Positions 23,844 to 31,936 of a DNA stretch of 44,340 nucleotides are shown here, piece by piece (positions within the stretch are counted from its first letter, which is position 1; every line of letters begins with the position of its first letter). The translations under genes were made by a program, and so were the position numbers. The DNA is from CAZZIZ01 sp964654535 (GTDB lineage: Bacteria > Bacteroidota > Bacteroidia > Chitinophagales > UBA2359), in assembly GCA_964654535.1 (NCBI GenBank), contig CAZZIZ010000005.1:1-44340 (forward strand), written 5' to 3'. Below the pieces are notes generated by a model. That model searched no databases. It was not told where the DNA came from and worked only from the letters and a program-made list of their open reading frames with translations.

Positions 23844-25390
23844 TGAAAAACATTTTCCTGTTCATAGCCATTTGCGCTGTGCTTTTACCGTGCAATAGTT
23901 TTGCGCAATCGCCGAACGTGCTCCTAGTCATTATGGACGATGCCGGTAACGGACCAATACCAAGCTTTGCACCCAACGGACCGGGACAAGTAAAGGCAAT
24001 TATGCCAAATTTAGAAGAGCTCATACAAAATGGTTTAAGCTTCGATAATTTATGGGTGAGTCCATCTTGTTCGCCGACACGTGCAACGATACTAACGGGT
24101 AAATATGGGTTTAGAACTGGTGTCCTAAACCCTTCTACTTCTAACGCAATCTCAAGCGACGAGTTTTCAATTTTTGATGCTATTAATGAGCAAAGCCCAA
24201 CGGATTACTCAACGGCCGTCATTGGAAAATGGCATTTAGGTCCATCTGGAAACAACACAGACCTCGACGGGCCTCTTGAATTCGGGATGGATTATTTCGC
24301 AGGCTCGCTTGGTGGAGCTTTACCGAATTATTATGATTGGAGTTACATAGAAAACGGCGAAATCGTTAACACTACTGAATATGCGACGACGGTTTACACC
24401 GACCTAGCTATTGATTGGATAAACGATCAAAACAATCCTTGGTTTTGTTGGCTAGCTTATAATACGCCGCACGCACCAATTCACTTACCACCTTTAGAAA
24501 TGCATAACCAGGGCGCCTTACCAACGGATGAAGCCAGCATTCAGGAAAATGAACTCACCTACTTCATCGCCATGATTGAAAGTCTGGACTTTGAGCTTGG
24601 GCGAATTAAAAATAATTTGTCAGAAGAAGATTGGGAAAATACCGTGGTGATTGTCATTGGCGATAACGGCACCAAGTCAAGTCTCATTCGTCAGCCGTAC
24701 AACAATAATCAGAGTAAGGGTACGGTATTCCAAGGAGGAATTAATACTCCAATGGTCGTCGCCGGACCAGAAATTGCGCGTGTTAATGAAAGAGAAACAG
24801 CTCTGGTAAATGGAACCGATTTGTATTCCACGATTCTGCAAATTTGTGGCGGCAGTTCAGAATCGTTTGAGGACAGCAGAAGTTTCACCCCACTTTTTTC
24901 GAGTACAGGAATGGAGATAAGAAATTGTGCATATGCAGACGCAGGAATCGACGATGATACTGGTTTTGAGGGTTTCGCTATTCGCGACGAGCAATACAAA
25001 TACGCATTTAGCCAAAACAGTGGACAAGAGTTCTTTTTTGATTTACTCGATGATCCTTTCGAGGATAACAATATTATAAACTCATTAACTGCCCCGCAGC
25101 AAAATGCATTCGACGAACTGTTAAACAAACAACTGAGTCTAACAGTCGGGATTGAAGATGTTCCTGCTTCACTTTCCTTGTACACTTATCCCAATCCAAT
25201 TAGCGAATTGCTTTTTGTTGAATCGAAATTCGAAGAAGAAAGAGAATTCCTAATTGTCGATTTTCAAGGAAAGGTAATAAAGAAAGGAAGGCTCATCCCA
25301 GGTAAAAACGAGATTGACTTGAGGGGTCTTACTTCAGGAAACTATATTCTAAGCGTTCCTGGGTATGCGAGTAGATTAATAAAGTTGTAG
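23843..25390 (+). CDS. Type I sulfatase exported by T9SS
   Basis: A 515-residue exported sulfatase. A signal peptide (about 1-21, ending NSFAQS) precedes NVLLVIMDDAG, the metal-binding start of the alkaline-phosphatase-like fold. The SPSCSPTRATILTGKYG motif carries the C-x-P-x-R signature; Cys76 is expected to be converted to formylglycine. GKWHLG, NTPHAP and VVIGDNGT are further sulfatase motifs. Residues about 440-515 (YTYPNPISELLFVES, FQGKVIKKG, LTSGNYILSV) form a T9SS type A sorting domain. A formylglycine-generating enzyme is needed elsewhere in the genome. It closes the deacetylase-GT4-methyltransferase cassette, an unexpected mix of glycan synthesis and desulfation. Confidence 0.93.
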   Translation: MKNIFLFIAICAVLLPCNSFAQSPNVLLVIMDDAGNGPIPSFAPNGPGQVKAIMPNLEELIQNGLSFDNLWVSPSCSPTRATILTGKYGFRTGVLNPSTSNAISSDEFSIFDAINEQSPTDYSTAVIGKWHLGPSGNNTDLDGPLEFGMDYFAGSLGGALPNYYDWSYIENGEIVNTTEYATTVYTDLAIDWINDQNNPWFCWLAYNTPHAPIHLPPLEMHNQGALPTDEASIQENELTYFIAMIESLDFELGRIKNNLSEEDWENTVVIVIGDNGTKSSLIRQPYNNNQSKGTVFQGGINTPMVVAGPEIARVNERETALVNGTDLYSTILQICGGSSESFEDSRSFTPLFSSTGMEIRNCAYADAGIDDDTGFEGFAIRDEQYKYAFSQNSGQEFFFDLLDDPFEDNNIINSLTAPQQNAFDELLNKQLSLTVGIEDVPASLSLYTYPNPISELLFVESKFEEEREFLIVDFQGKVIKKGRLIPGKNEIDLRGLTSGNYILSVPGYASRLIKL

Positions 25391-25397
25391 TGTACAA

Positions 25398-27905
25398 TTA
25401 GAAGCTCCAGTCTCTATTCCAAGTATCTAAAATATCTACAGAGAATTTCCAAGCGGCATCTGATCTGGTAACATTTGAGTCACCTACTACGCCATAGATT
25501 CCTAAACGCAAACGCCTACGCGGACCTATACGAAAAGCGCGCTCTATTCCGGCAAAAGCCTCTAGGTGACTAAACGAACTCTCTTGAACCCACAGCCCGC
25601 TAAAACCAGCTACGGCCCGAATACGGGTTTTCTTAACTAAGGGTATGTTGTTAACCAGTGCGCCATTGAAGTGGTGGATGTGATGTAATTCTAATGCCCA
25701 ATCGGTTGCAAAGAGCGTTCTATCTAAGAGTTGGAAAGCAGACAAGGGCTCGGCCAACCAATATTCGTTGGATTGCACAAAACGCTTAAAGTCGATAAAG
25801 CGCAAATCTTTTTGGCCAACGAACTTACCCAAAGACGCATTATACCTTGAACTGCCGAAGATGCCAATGGTAATATCCTGCTCGATACCGAACTCTATGT
25901 AATCAAAATCTATATCGCTTGAAAAAAGCCCGTTAAAACCTTTCTCATATGAAACCGAAAATGTAGGCCAAGCACTTCCCAAGACGATCTTTCTGTTCGG
26001 CTCAGTCATATATCGTTGTCGAGGAGTGTAAGAAAGTCTAAGCTGACCTATGGTCGCTTGATAAGTTTCGAAAGGTACAACCGGCTCTTCTTCCTCTTGC
26101 AGAAATTCTAAAAAAGCAGGGAAATTGTAATCCTCCAACGACTCCCTGTTATGCACCGCTAATCCAGTCGAGATATACAAACCATTTATCAACTCCGTGC
26201 GATGTCTTAGCCTCACCGCAGTATTCAAAAAGAAATTTGAGGGGTTCAGCAAATTGAGAATAGCGAATGTTGGATTTATTATCCGAAAATCTCTACTCGC
26301 CCCTATTCGCACACTAGATTGACGCATTGGATTATAGGTCCAAAAACCATCATAACTGTAGTTGGTATCTCTTTGTTCAAAGGCTGTTCTCACGTTGATG
26401 GAATGTCTCATAAACTGACCATTGTCAAAACGGCGCGAGTAAGAAACAAATGGCCCCAAGCGAAAACCGCTTACGTTATCAAATGAAATAAGAGCTGGCA
26501 AACTACTTAAGTATAAGTTCTCTTTTCTCTTGTGGTTACGGAAACCAACCCCATAATAGACTACATCAAGAAACTTAACCTTATTATAATCAGCTTGTAT
26601 AGAGTCTTTGTATTCGTCACTGTTGTGAACCGCTTCTATACTGTCCATTGTATACACTAGTTTCCGTTTAGCTTCATCTAGACTATCGGTACGCACCTGT
26701 TCCCAATAAATTGAATCTCGTTCAAAAGCTTCGGCGGTCGTTCGGCTCAACTCCAGACCAAAGAAGTCTTCGGGGTGCTCATAATTATTTATGAACGCGC
26801 TGCACCTTACCAGCGTTTCTCCGACATACTTTTGCTTAGCATTTCGCTTGGTTTCATAGGAAAACACCTGCGATTCTAAGTAGTAAGTTCCTTCATCGTC
26901 TTGACCAAAACTTTGTAGTATTGAAAGCTTATCCAGTAGCTTTAAATTACCCTTAGGTATTTCGAAATCAATGGAAAGTATTCTGTAACTCTCCTCGTGA
27001 ATCACCACGATACCAGACAAAGTAGAAGAGCCTTTTTTACGTGGGGTACATTTAATGGTATAGATTTCCTTACCATTTTCAACTTGCGTTTTCAGCAGTT
27101 TGTATTTGTAGGAAACAATCGAGGTACGACTCAAAGGTGAAATCAAGGGAGCCTCCACCAAGTCAGGCATTGTCACCAAATTTTTATAAAAGTCAATCGG
27201 ATCATCCGCGAGGTTTGGAACCAATAAACCCCGCTCGTTGCCATAGGCCCTGTAACCATTGCGGATTTGTTTGTATTGCTTCGGATAGGCGTAGTAAAGG
27301 TCGAGGTCAATTTCAACCATAGAGAAACCGCTTAACTTTTCCTCCTCTTTTCGCTTACGCTCTTTTTCCTTATCCGTTTCAGAATCAAACTCAAAACTTT
27401 CCTCTAGGCTTTCAACTTTTTCTTGTTCTGCGCGAAGCTGAGCTCTGCTTTTTCCCTCAAGCGTTTCCACTGCTCTTAAGTAGTAGGTTCCTTTAGAACT
27501 TTGAATACTCGACTGGTTTTGCTTCCGATAGTCTATAGCCTTTTGAATAATAGCGAAAGCAGGATCGCGTCTGCCAGCTTTAACCACTATTTGATCTAGT
27601 TGCGTATTGTTGGCCGTTAGAACCACGTTGAACTCCAAATGATCTTGATCTAGGTAAAGCGGCAAGACTCTATCTTCAAATCCAATTGAAGAAAAAACCG
27701 CGTCATAGGTACCTGGTTCTATGGCCAAGAAAAAACGACCATCTATATCCGCAGCAGTTCCAGTAGCAAGTTGTTTTATAAAAACATTGGCAAAAGGTAT
27801 GGTCTCACCCTCTTCGTCTAGGACTTGACCGCCTATAGACTGCGCAAATACAGAGCAGCTAAAAGTGCTCAGCAAGAAGAAAACCAAGGTTTTGCAGATG
27901 TTCAT
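25398..27905 (-). CDS. DUF5686 outer-membrane protein with CarboxypepD_reg-like domain
   Basis: A large outer-membrane protein; I take ATG 27905 as start because it opens a normal signal peptide (MNICKTLVFFLLSTFSCSVFAQS), although the frame extends 18 bases upstream. Residues about 25-110 are a carboxypeptidase-regulatory-like beta sandwich (GGQVLDEEGETIPFANVFIK, DGRFFLAIEPGTY), as in SusC-type N-termini. The remainder matches the DUF5686 layout: VVKAGRRDPAFAIIQKAI, a charged Glu/Lys stretch, and a C-terminal half of alternating beta strands with aromatic ends that should form a barrel. No TonB plug is obvious. It converges with the sulfatase, with only seven bases between stop codons. Function of the family is unknown. 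Confidence 0.9.
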   Translation of the reverse strand: MNICKTLVFFLLSTFSCSVFAQSIGGQVLDEEGETIPFANVFIKQLATGTAADIDGRFFLAIEPGTYDAVFSSIGFEDRVLPLYLDQDHLEFNVVLTANNTQLDQIVVKAGRRDPAFAIIQKAIDYRKQNQSSIQSSKGTYYLRAVETLEGKSRAQLRAEQEKVESLEESFEFDSETDKEKERKRKEEEKLSGFSMVEIDLDLYYAYPKQYKQIRNGYRAYGNERGLLVPNLADDPIDFYKNLVTMPDLVEAPLISPLSRTSIVSYKYKLLKTQVENGKEIYTIKCTPRKKGSSTLSGIVVIHEESYRILSIDFEIPKGNLKLLDKLSILQSFGQDDEGTYYLESQVFSYETKRNAKQKYVGETLVRCSAFINNYEHPEDFFGLELSRTTAEAFERDSIYWEQVRTDSLDEAKRKLVYTMDSIEAVHNSDEYKDSIQADYNKVKFLDVVYYGVGFRNHKRKENLYLSSLPALISFDNVSGFRLGPFVSYSRRFDNGQFMRHSINVRTAFEQRDTNYSYDGFWTYNPMRQSSVRIGASRDFRIINPTFAILNLLNPSNFFLNTAVRLRHRTELINGLYISTGLAVHNRESLEDYNFPAFLEFLQEEEEPVVPFETYQATIGQLRLSYTPRQRYMTEPNRKIVLGSAWPTFSVSYEKGFNGLFSSDIDFDYIEFGIEQDITIGIFGSSRYNASLGKFVGQKDLRFIDFKRFVQSNEYWLAEPLSAFQLLDRTLFATDWALELHHIHHFNGALVNNIPLVKKTRIRAVAGFSGLWVQESSFSHLEAFAGIERAFRIGPRRRLRLGIYGVVGDSNVTRSDAAWKFSVDILDTWNRDWSF

Positions 27906-28069
27906 TTTTATCAGCGCAGGCAAAAGAGCTCCTTTAGGAAGAGACTAAGTAAGTTAAAAACAGTTGCCTTTTTTATTATAACGTAAACTTAAGGCCAAAG
28001 GTTACATTTGTTCTTAGAAAATTTCCCCAGACCATAAACCAACAAATCAAATACTACCTCGGAAGTCTA

Positions 28070-28813
28070 ATGGCTCTGCCCTTGCTTCCCATAATGTACT
28101 TCCAAGGCAAAGACCTAAAGGAAAATGCCATGCGACTGCCCGCAGCTAAAGAAAGCAGCGGCCGCGTTGACATTGGCTCGGACCAAACGTTAAAAGTGCT
28201 TCTTATGGGAGAAAGCACCATGGCCGGTGTCGGGGTCGAATTTCATAAAGACGGTTTTGCAGGATCATTTGCGCGCGAGCTTTCTTCACTCAGCCAGTCC
28301 AATGTGGACTGGCAAGTATTTGCCCAAAGCGGTTTTAACCTTAAACAACTTATCAAACATGTGCTTCCAAAAGTTCCAATAAGCGACTTTGACCTCATTG
28401 TTATAGCTATGGGAGCCAACGATGCCTTTCAACTTAACAGCCCCAAAACCTGGAGAAAAAACATTGAAAAACTGATAGACCGATGTCAAGAAAAATTCCC
28501 CAATACACCCATTGGCTTTTGCAATATGCCACCTATTAAACTATTTCCAGCATTTCCAGCTACGCTAAGATTAACTGTAGGAAACTTGGTAGAACTATTT
28601 GGGAAAGAGCTTATTCAAATTTGCACAGAAAAAAACAAGGTCTACTTTGACTCCCAAACTATCGACCTAAACGATTGGCTGCACCAACTAGACGGAGATC
28701 AAAACACCGATAGTTTTTTCAGCGATGGAATTCATCCCAATAAACTGACCTATAAAATTTGGGGAGAGGAATTTGCGAAATTTGTAGTCCAACAAATAGA
28801 ACTAAAACCATAA
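28070..28813 (+). CDS. SGNH/GDSL-family hydrolase
   Basis: A 247-residue esterase-type hydrolase. Block I is LLMGESTMAGVG with nucleophile Ser49, block II the Gly of FAQSGFNL, block III IVIAMGANDAF with the oxyanion Asn, and block V FSDGIHPNKLTY with the catalytic Asp and His. A short hydrophobic N-terminus (MALPLLPIMYF) could be a membrane anchor. The frame is open far upstream without a standard start codon, so the N-terminus may be longer than the ATG at 28070, which has GGAAGT about nine bases before it. It overlaps trmL by one base (TAATG). Natural substrate not predictable. Confidence 0.88.
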   Translation: MALPLLPIMYFQGKDLKENAMRLPAAKESSGRVDIGSDQTLKVLLMGESTMAGVGVEFHKDGFAGSFARELSSLSQSNVDWQVFAQSGFNLKQLIKHVLPKVPISDFDLIVIAMGANDAFQLNSPKTWRKNIEKLIDRCQEKFPNTPIGFCNMPPIKLFPAFPATLRLTVGNLVELFGKELIQICTEKNKVYFDSQTIDLNDWLHQLDGDQNTDSFFSDGIHPNKLTYKIWGEEFAKFVVQQIELKP

Positions 28814-29268
28814 TGGCGTTGAACATCGTCCTAATAGAACCAGAAATACCTAACAATACCGGTAACATCGGCAGGTTGGCCTTGGCTACTCGCTCCAAAC
28901 TACACTTAGTAAAACCATATGGTTTTGAAATCAGCGACAAGAGACTCAAACGTGCAGGACTAGACTATTGGCAACACTTAGCGATACGAGAATATCCAAG
29001 CAGCGAAAAGTTCTTTGAAACCCACGAAGATAAACCAATGGTCTTTTTAAGCAGCCACGGCCAGCAGTCGTATTACGACATCAATTATGTCGATGAAATC
29101 TTTTTAGTTTTTGGCAAAGAGTCGGTTGGTCTGACAGACGAGATCAAGGAAAAATACGCAGCGCAACTTTTCAAGATTCCCTTGTATAGTGAGCACATAC
29201 GAAGCCTCAACTTGGCAAACGCAGTCAGCGTAGTGGTCTACGAAGGGCTGCGTCAATTATCGGTTTAG
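28813..29268 (+). CDS. trmL: tRNA (cytidine/uridine-2'-O)-methyltransferase TrmL
   Basis: A 151-residue SPOUT methyltransferase that modifies the wobble nucleotide (position 34) of leucine tRNAs, using SAM bound in a knotted fold. Signatures seen are NIVLIEPEIPNNTGNIGRLA at the N-terminus, VFGKESVGLTDEI (motif 2), and RSLNLANAVSVVVYEGLRQ (motif 3, the knot). The frame is open back to an ATG at 28759 inside the preceding gene, but alignment with the family places the true start at ATG 28813, overlapping the SGNH stop. Length is normal for the family. Repeat D follows about 140 bases later. Confidence 0.93.
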   Translation: MALNIVLIEPEIPNNTGNIGRLALATRSKLHLVKPYGFEISDKRLKRAGLDYWQHLAIREYPSSEKFFETHEDKPMVFLSSHGQQSYYDINYVDEIFLVFGKESVGLTDEIKEKYAAQLFKIPLYSEHIRSLNLANAVSVVVYEGLRQLSV

Positions 29269-29410
29269 GATTTATTCTACTGGAGTAAACCTTCCCTTAA
29301 AAGGCAGGGAACAGTTTCGCGTCTTTCTCGATATCCTACCCTTCTTTGCATGAGAGGCATTCAGTTTGGTTTTGAACCAAAAATTTGAACTACGAATTTC
29401 ATAGTTTCAA

Positions 29411-29609
29411 TTTGGGCGTGCCCTGAACATTTCTTTCTTCCGCAAGCGGAAAAGAAATGTTCAGGTCGGGCTTTTCCGTGGCTCCGCTTCGCTCCGGTCC
29501 CTTTCTTAATGGAGCAAAGCAAGATCTTCTACCGCTAAGGCGGTAAGTTCTAGCTACTCCATTAAAAGCGACTACTCCCCTTCGGTCGCACCACTCCAAT
29601 CCCTCACGC
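29411..29609 (+). repeat. Intergenic hairpin element, copy D
   Basis: Starts TTTGGGCGTGCCC at 29411 and ends ATCCCTCACGC at 29609. Hairpin 1 (29423-29464) pairs CTGAACATTTC with GAAATGTTCAG under a tip TC-TTCCGC-AA-GCGGAA, where TC is unpaired. The centre is GGTCGGGCTTTTCC with CGCTTCGCTCCGGTC. Hairpin 2 (29506-29565) has closing arms TTAATGGAG and CTCCATTAA and the tip TC-TACCGC-TAAG-GCGGTA. The segment TTCGGTCGCA before the right end matches copy G. The remainder of 29269-29726 shows no gene. Confidence 0.9.
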
Positions 29610-29726
29610 ATAAGCACTAAATTTATGAACAGGAGTTCAATTTATCTAAAACAATTCAAATCATTTGCTAAAAATGGCGGATATTGGCTACACAAAATAT
29701 GATCACCCAATTAGCGTTTTAAGTTT

Positions 29727-30479
29727 ATGCGTTTCGCGTACATCCTAATATTTCTCTCCGCCCTTTTCCTTTGCACCGAAAGCAATGCACAAAACCGAAT
29801 TGCAGTAGGTATAAAAGCAGGAGGCATTCTCAGTTTGGGTCAAACCATAAACCAGGTTCAAGAAGGAACAGGATCTGGAACAGTTAACTGGAGTTCGGCC
29901 TACGGATATACAGGAGGACTGGTCCTTATAATTCCAGTTCAGAAAGTAGACTACTTAAAAATTGGATTTCAATACGACAAATATTACAATCAGTCTTTTA
30001 GCATCCTAGATTCGAACATTGGACCAAATTACTTCACGGAACCATCAGACTATTCCGCCTATCGTATTCCAATTACTTACCACAAACAATTTGAAGCATC
30101 GGCCACAAGTTCTCGTAAACGAATTTCATTTTTTCTGGGAGGAAATTTCAAATTCCTAAATATCCCAAAAGTCAGTCCCAACAACTCCGTGCCTGACAAT
30201 AACGAAACGCTGGTTTTCGTCAATCGCACAATAGACCCAGGCATAATTGTTGGCGCTGGACTCATTAATGGATTTAAAAAAAGTGGAGCCCTTCATTTTG
30301 AATTGGCGTTACAATTCCATCCAATCAAAAACCTAAATGCAGTCTCAAATGTCGCTGGTGTAGCTGCTGGGCCAGATGAATTCAACGACCATAGCCTTTC
30401 GCTAACAACGACTTACTTCTTTACCAAGAACAAAGGCAAAAGAAGCAAAGGAGATCCATCACGTTGTCCTAAGCTCTAG
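29727..30479 (+). CDS. Outer-membrane beta-barrel protein
   Basis: A 250-residue exported protein with a clear signal peptide (MRFAYILIFLSALFLCTESNAQ). The mature part alternates polar and hydrophobic residues with aromatic strand ends (IAVGIKAGGILSLG, YLKIGFQYDKYYN, ISFFLGGNFKFLN, LHFELALQFHPI, SLTTTYFF), the pattern of small Bacteroidota PorT/OmpW-like barrels of about eight strands. A short basic tail (KGKRSKGDPSRCPKL) follows the last aromatic strand, which is unusual since barrel proteins often end on it. It stands alone between repeat D and carbonic anhydrase. Specific role unknown. Confidence 0.82.
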   Translation: MRFAYILIFLSALFLCTESNAQNRIAVGIKAGGILSLGQTINQVQEGTGSGTVNWSSAYGYTGGLVLIIPVQKVDYLKIGFQYDKYYNQSFSILDSNIGPNYFTEPSDYSAYRIPITYHKQFEASATSSRKRISFFLGGNFKFLNIPKVSPNNSVPDNNETLVFVNRTIDPGIIVGAGLINGFKKSGALHFELALQFHPIKNLNAVSNVAGVAAGPDEFNDHSLSLTTTYFFTKNKGKRSKGDPSRCPKL

Positions 30480-30503
30480 GCAACGATAAGATCAAATATG
30501 CAT

Positions 30504-30531
30504 CAATAAAAATTCGCGCGTACAACCGCGC
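30504..30531 (-). terminator. Possible terminator after carbonic anhydrase
   Basis: On the minus strand GCGCG (30531-30527) and CGCGC (30520-30516) can pair around a 6-base loop, followed by GAATTTTTATT. The stem is only five base pairs but all G-C, and it lies 11 bases beyond the carbonic anhydrase stop at 30542. Confidence 0.4.
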
Positions 30532-30541
30532 TGTATAAGAT

Positions 30542-31120
30542 TTAAGCTAGACTTTCTAAAAAGTCCACCTTACCACTATCCAAGTTGTAGTAAGCAGGAA
30601 CCATTTTAACATCTCCGCTAGCAACTGCGTTACCGATTATATCGGAACGACGAACCAAATCATTAACGGTAATTTGAGCGTTCTTTTTTACTACTTCATT
30701 CACTTCCGCACCTGCGCCAGAAGCACTGATCGCTGGCGTAATGTGAGCTAATAAGTGGTTTATGTTATGTCCGTTATCACCGCCTGCAATAGCTGCAGTT
30801 ACCGCGCCACAACTTTGATGACCCATTACCACGATAACTTTAGTACCGCAATGTGCAACCGCGTACTCAATACTTCCAATAGTTGAAGTATTGGCTACGT
30901 TTCCTGCAACACGCAGTACAAACAATTCACCTAAACCGGTATCAAAAGCTAGTTCTGGCACTACTCTACTATCTGCACAACTCAAAACGATGGCGTAAGG
31001 AGCTTGCCCACCAGTTAAGCCTCCTCTACGGACACTATCCTGCAATTTACCATCAAGCTTATCTTCTACAAATCTTGCGTTTCCGCTTTTAAGTCTATCT
31101 AATACTTCAGTATGATTCAT
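30542..31120 (-). CDS. Beta-class carbonic anhydrase
   Basis: A 192-residue zinc enzyme that interconverts carbon dioxide and bicarbonate in the cytoplasm. Zinc ligands and the catalytic dyad are visible as C48-A-D50-S-R52 and H101-xx-C104 (MGHQSCGAV), in the order usual for the beta class. The frame extends 60 bases further to another ATG, but MNHTEVLDRLKSGNARFVE starting at 31120 matches the normal family N-terminus. It is divergent from the CD225 gene, sharing a 139-bp intergenic region. No neighbouring bicarbonate transporter, so it is probably a housekeeping copy. Confidence 0.94.
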   Translation of the reverse strand: MNHTEVLDRLKSGNARFVEDKLDGKLQDSVRRGGLTGGQAPYAIVLSCADSRVVPELAFDTGLGELFVLRVAGNVANTSTIGSIEYAVAHCGTKVIVVMGHQSCGAVTAAIAGGDNGHNINHLLAHITPAISASGAGAEVNEVVKKNAQITVNDLVRRSDIIGNAVASGDVKMVPAYYNLDSGKVDFLESLA

Positions 31121-31259
31121 TTCAATTTTTTTGCCGAATATAAGGTGATTTCCGAATTTTAGGAATTGTAATTCGTACAATTCGAACGTAATTAATTATT
31201 TACGATATCCAAGCTTATTTCATACATTAGATAAACACAAAACTTCTAAAAATAGATCT

Positions 31260-31541
31260 ATGGAGAACGAACATGGAATGGTTACGAAACCTAAGAATTG
31301 GATGGTAGAGTCCATCCTTGCTACTCTTTTATGCTGCATGCCATTTGGTATAGTAGGTATAATTAACGCCGCAAAAGTTAATTCATTATACGAAGCGGGT
31401 GATGTTGCTGGAGCTGAAAAAGCTTCCAAAGACGCCGCAAAATGGGTAAAAATTGCAGTAGGAATAGGTCTTGCAGTAATTGTCGCTTACATTATTTTCG
31501 TTGTTCTCTTCGTGGGTACTGGAGTGGCTAGCAGCATGTAG
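31260..31541 (+). CDS. CD225/dispanin-family small membrane protein
   Basis: A 93-residue protein with two membrane helices: KNWMVESILATLLCCMPFGIVGIINAAKVN, the CD225 signature (W, CC-PFG, A-KV), and WVKIAVGIGLAVIVAYIIFVVLF at the C-terminus. The linker has the family's YEAGDVAGAEKASKDA pattern. Dispanins are related to eukaryotic interferon-induced transmembrane proteins, but bacterial functions are unknown. The downstream DUF2752 frame overlaps its end, so the two are likely coupled; in Bacteroidota CD225, TM2 and DUF2752 genes often sit near each other. Confidence 0.9.
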   Translation: MENEHGMVTKPKNWMVESILATLLCCMPFGIVGIINAAKVNSLYEAGDVAGAEKASKDAAKWVKIAVGIGLAVIVAYIIFVVLFVGTGVASSM

Positions 31542-31932
31542 GAAAAATCGCGAGCAAATTTTTACTTATCTCAAATGGTTTTTGGGAGCTGCGTTTATAC
31601 TAGCCTTGATCATTGTCTACTACAATTTCAATCCATCGTACGCAGGCTTCTTTCCCCAATGCCCTTTTTGGAAGGCGACGGGTTTCTTATGTCCTGGCTG
31701 TGGGTCGCAGAGAGCTATTCACTCTTTGCTCAATATGGATTTGTTGAACGCCCTTAGTTTCAACCCCTTGCTAGTAATTAGCTTACCCTTAATCATTTTG
31801 GGCTTCGCTTTGGACTTGTTTAAAGAAAAAAGTGAATTCTTGAAAAAAACACACCGCATAGCGATGGGACAGACAAGTGTCTACTCTATGGTGGCGGTTA
31901 TTATCGTTTTTTGGATAGTCAGAAATCTGTAA
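31480..31932 (+). CDS. DUF2752-family membrane protein
   Basis: A membrane protein with the DUF2752 core CPFWKATGFLCPGCGSQRAIHSLLNMDL, preceded by one and followed by two hydrophobic helices. The motif CPGCGSQRA, with paired Cys, is the family hallmark. The start is unclear: the frame opens with TTG at 31480, inside the CD225 gene, with another TTG at 31501; no ATG exists before the conserved region. A start near the CD225 stop (31541) would need a rare codon. It converges with hutU, five bases from that gene's stop. Function of the family is not known. Confidence 0.85.
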   Translation: MSLTLFSLFSSWVLEWLAACRKNREQIFTYLKWFLGAAFILALIIVYYNFNPSYAGFFPQCPFWKATGFLCPGCGSQRAIHSLLNMDLLNALSFNPLLVISLPLIILGFALDLFKEKSEFLKKTHRIAMGQTSVYSMVAVIIVFWIVRNL

Positions 31933-31936
31933 AACG

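Noticed and set aside
24709..25185. 158-codon minus-strand frame opposite the sulfatase
   Set aside because: Shadow frame over conserved sulfatase sequence, with no recognisable motif or spacing to neighbours.
29399..29617. 72-codon minus-strand frame in the trmL downstream region
   Set aside because: It is fully contained in repeat copy D and its sequence simply translates the hairpins.
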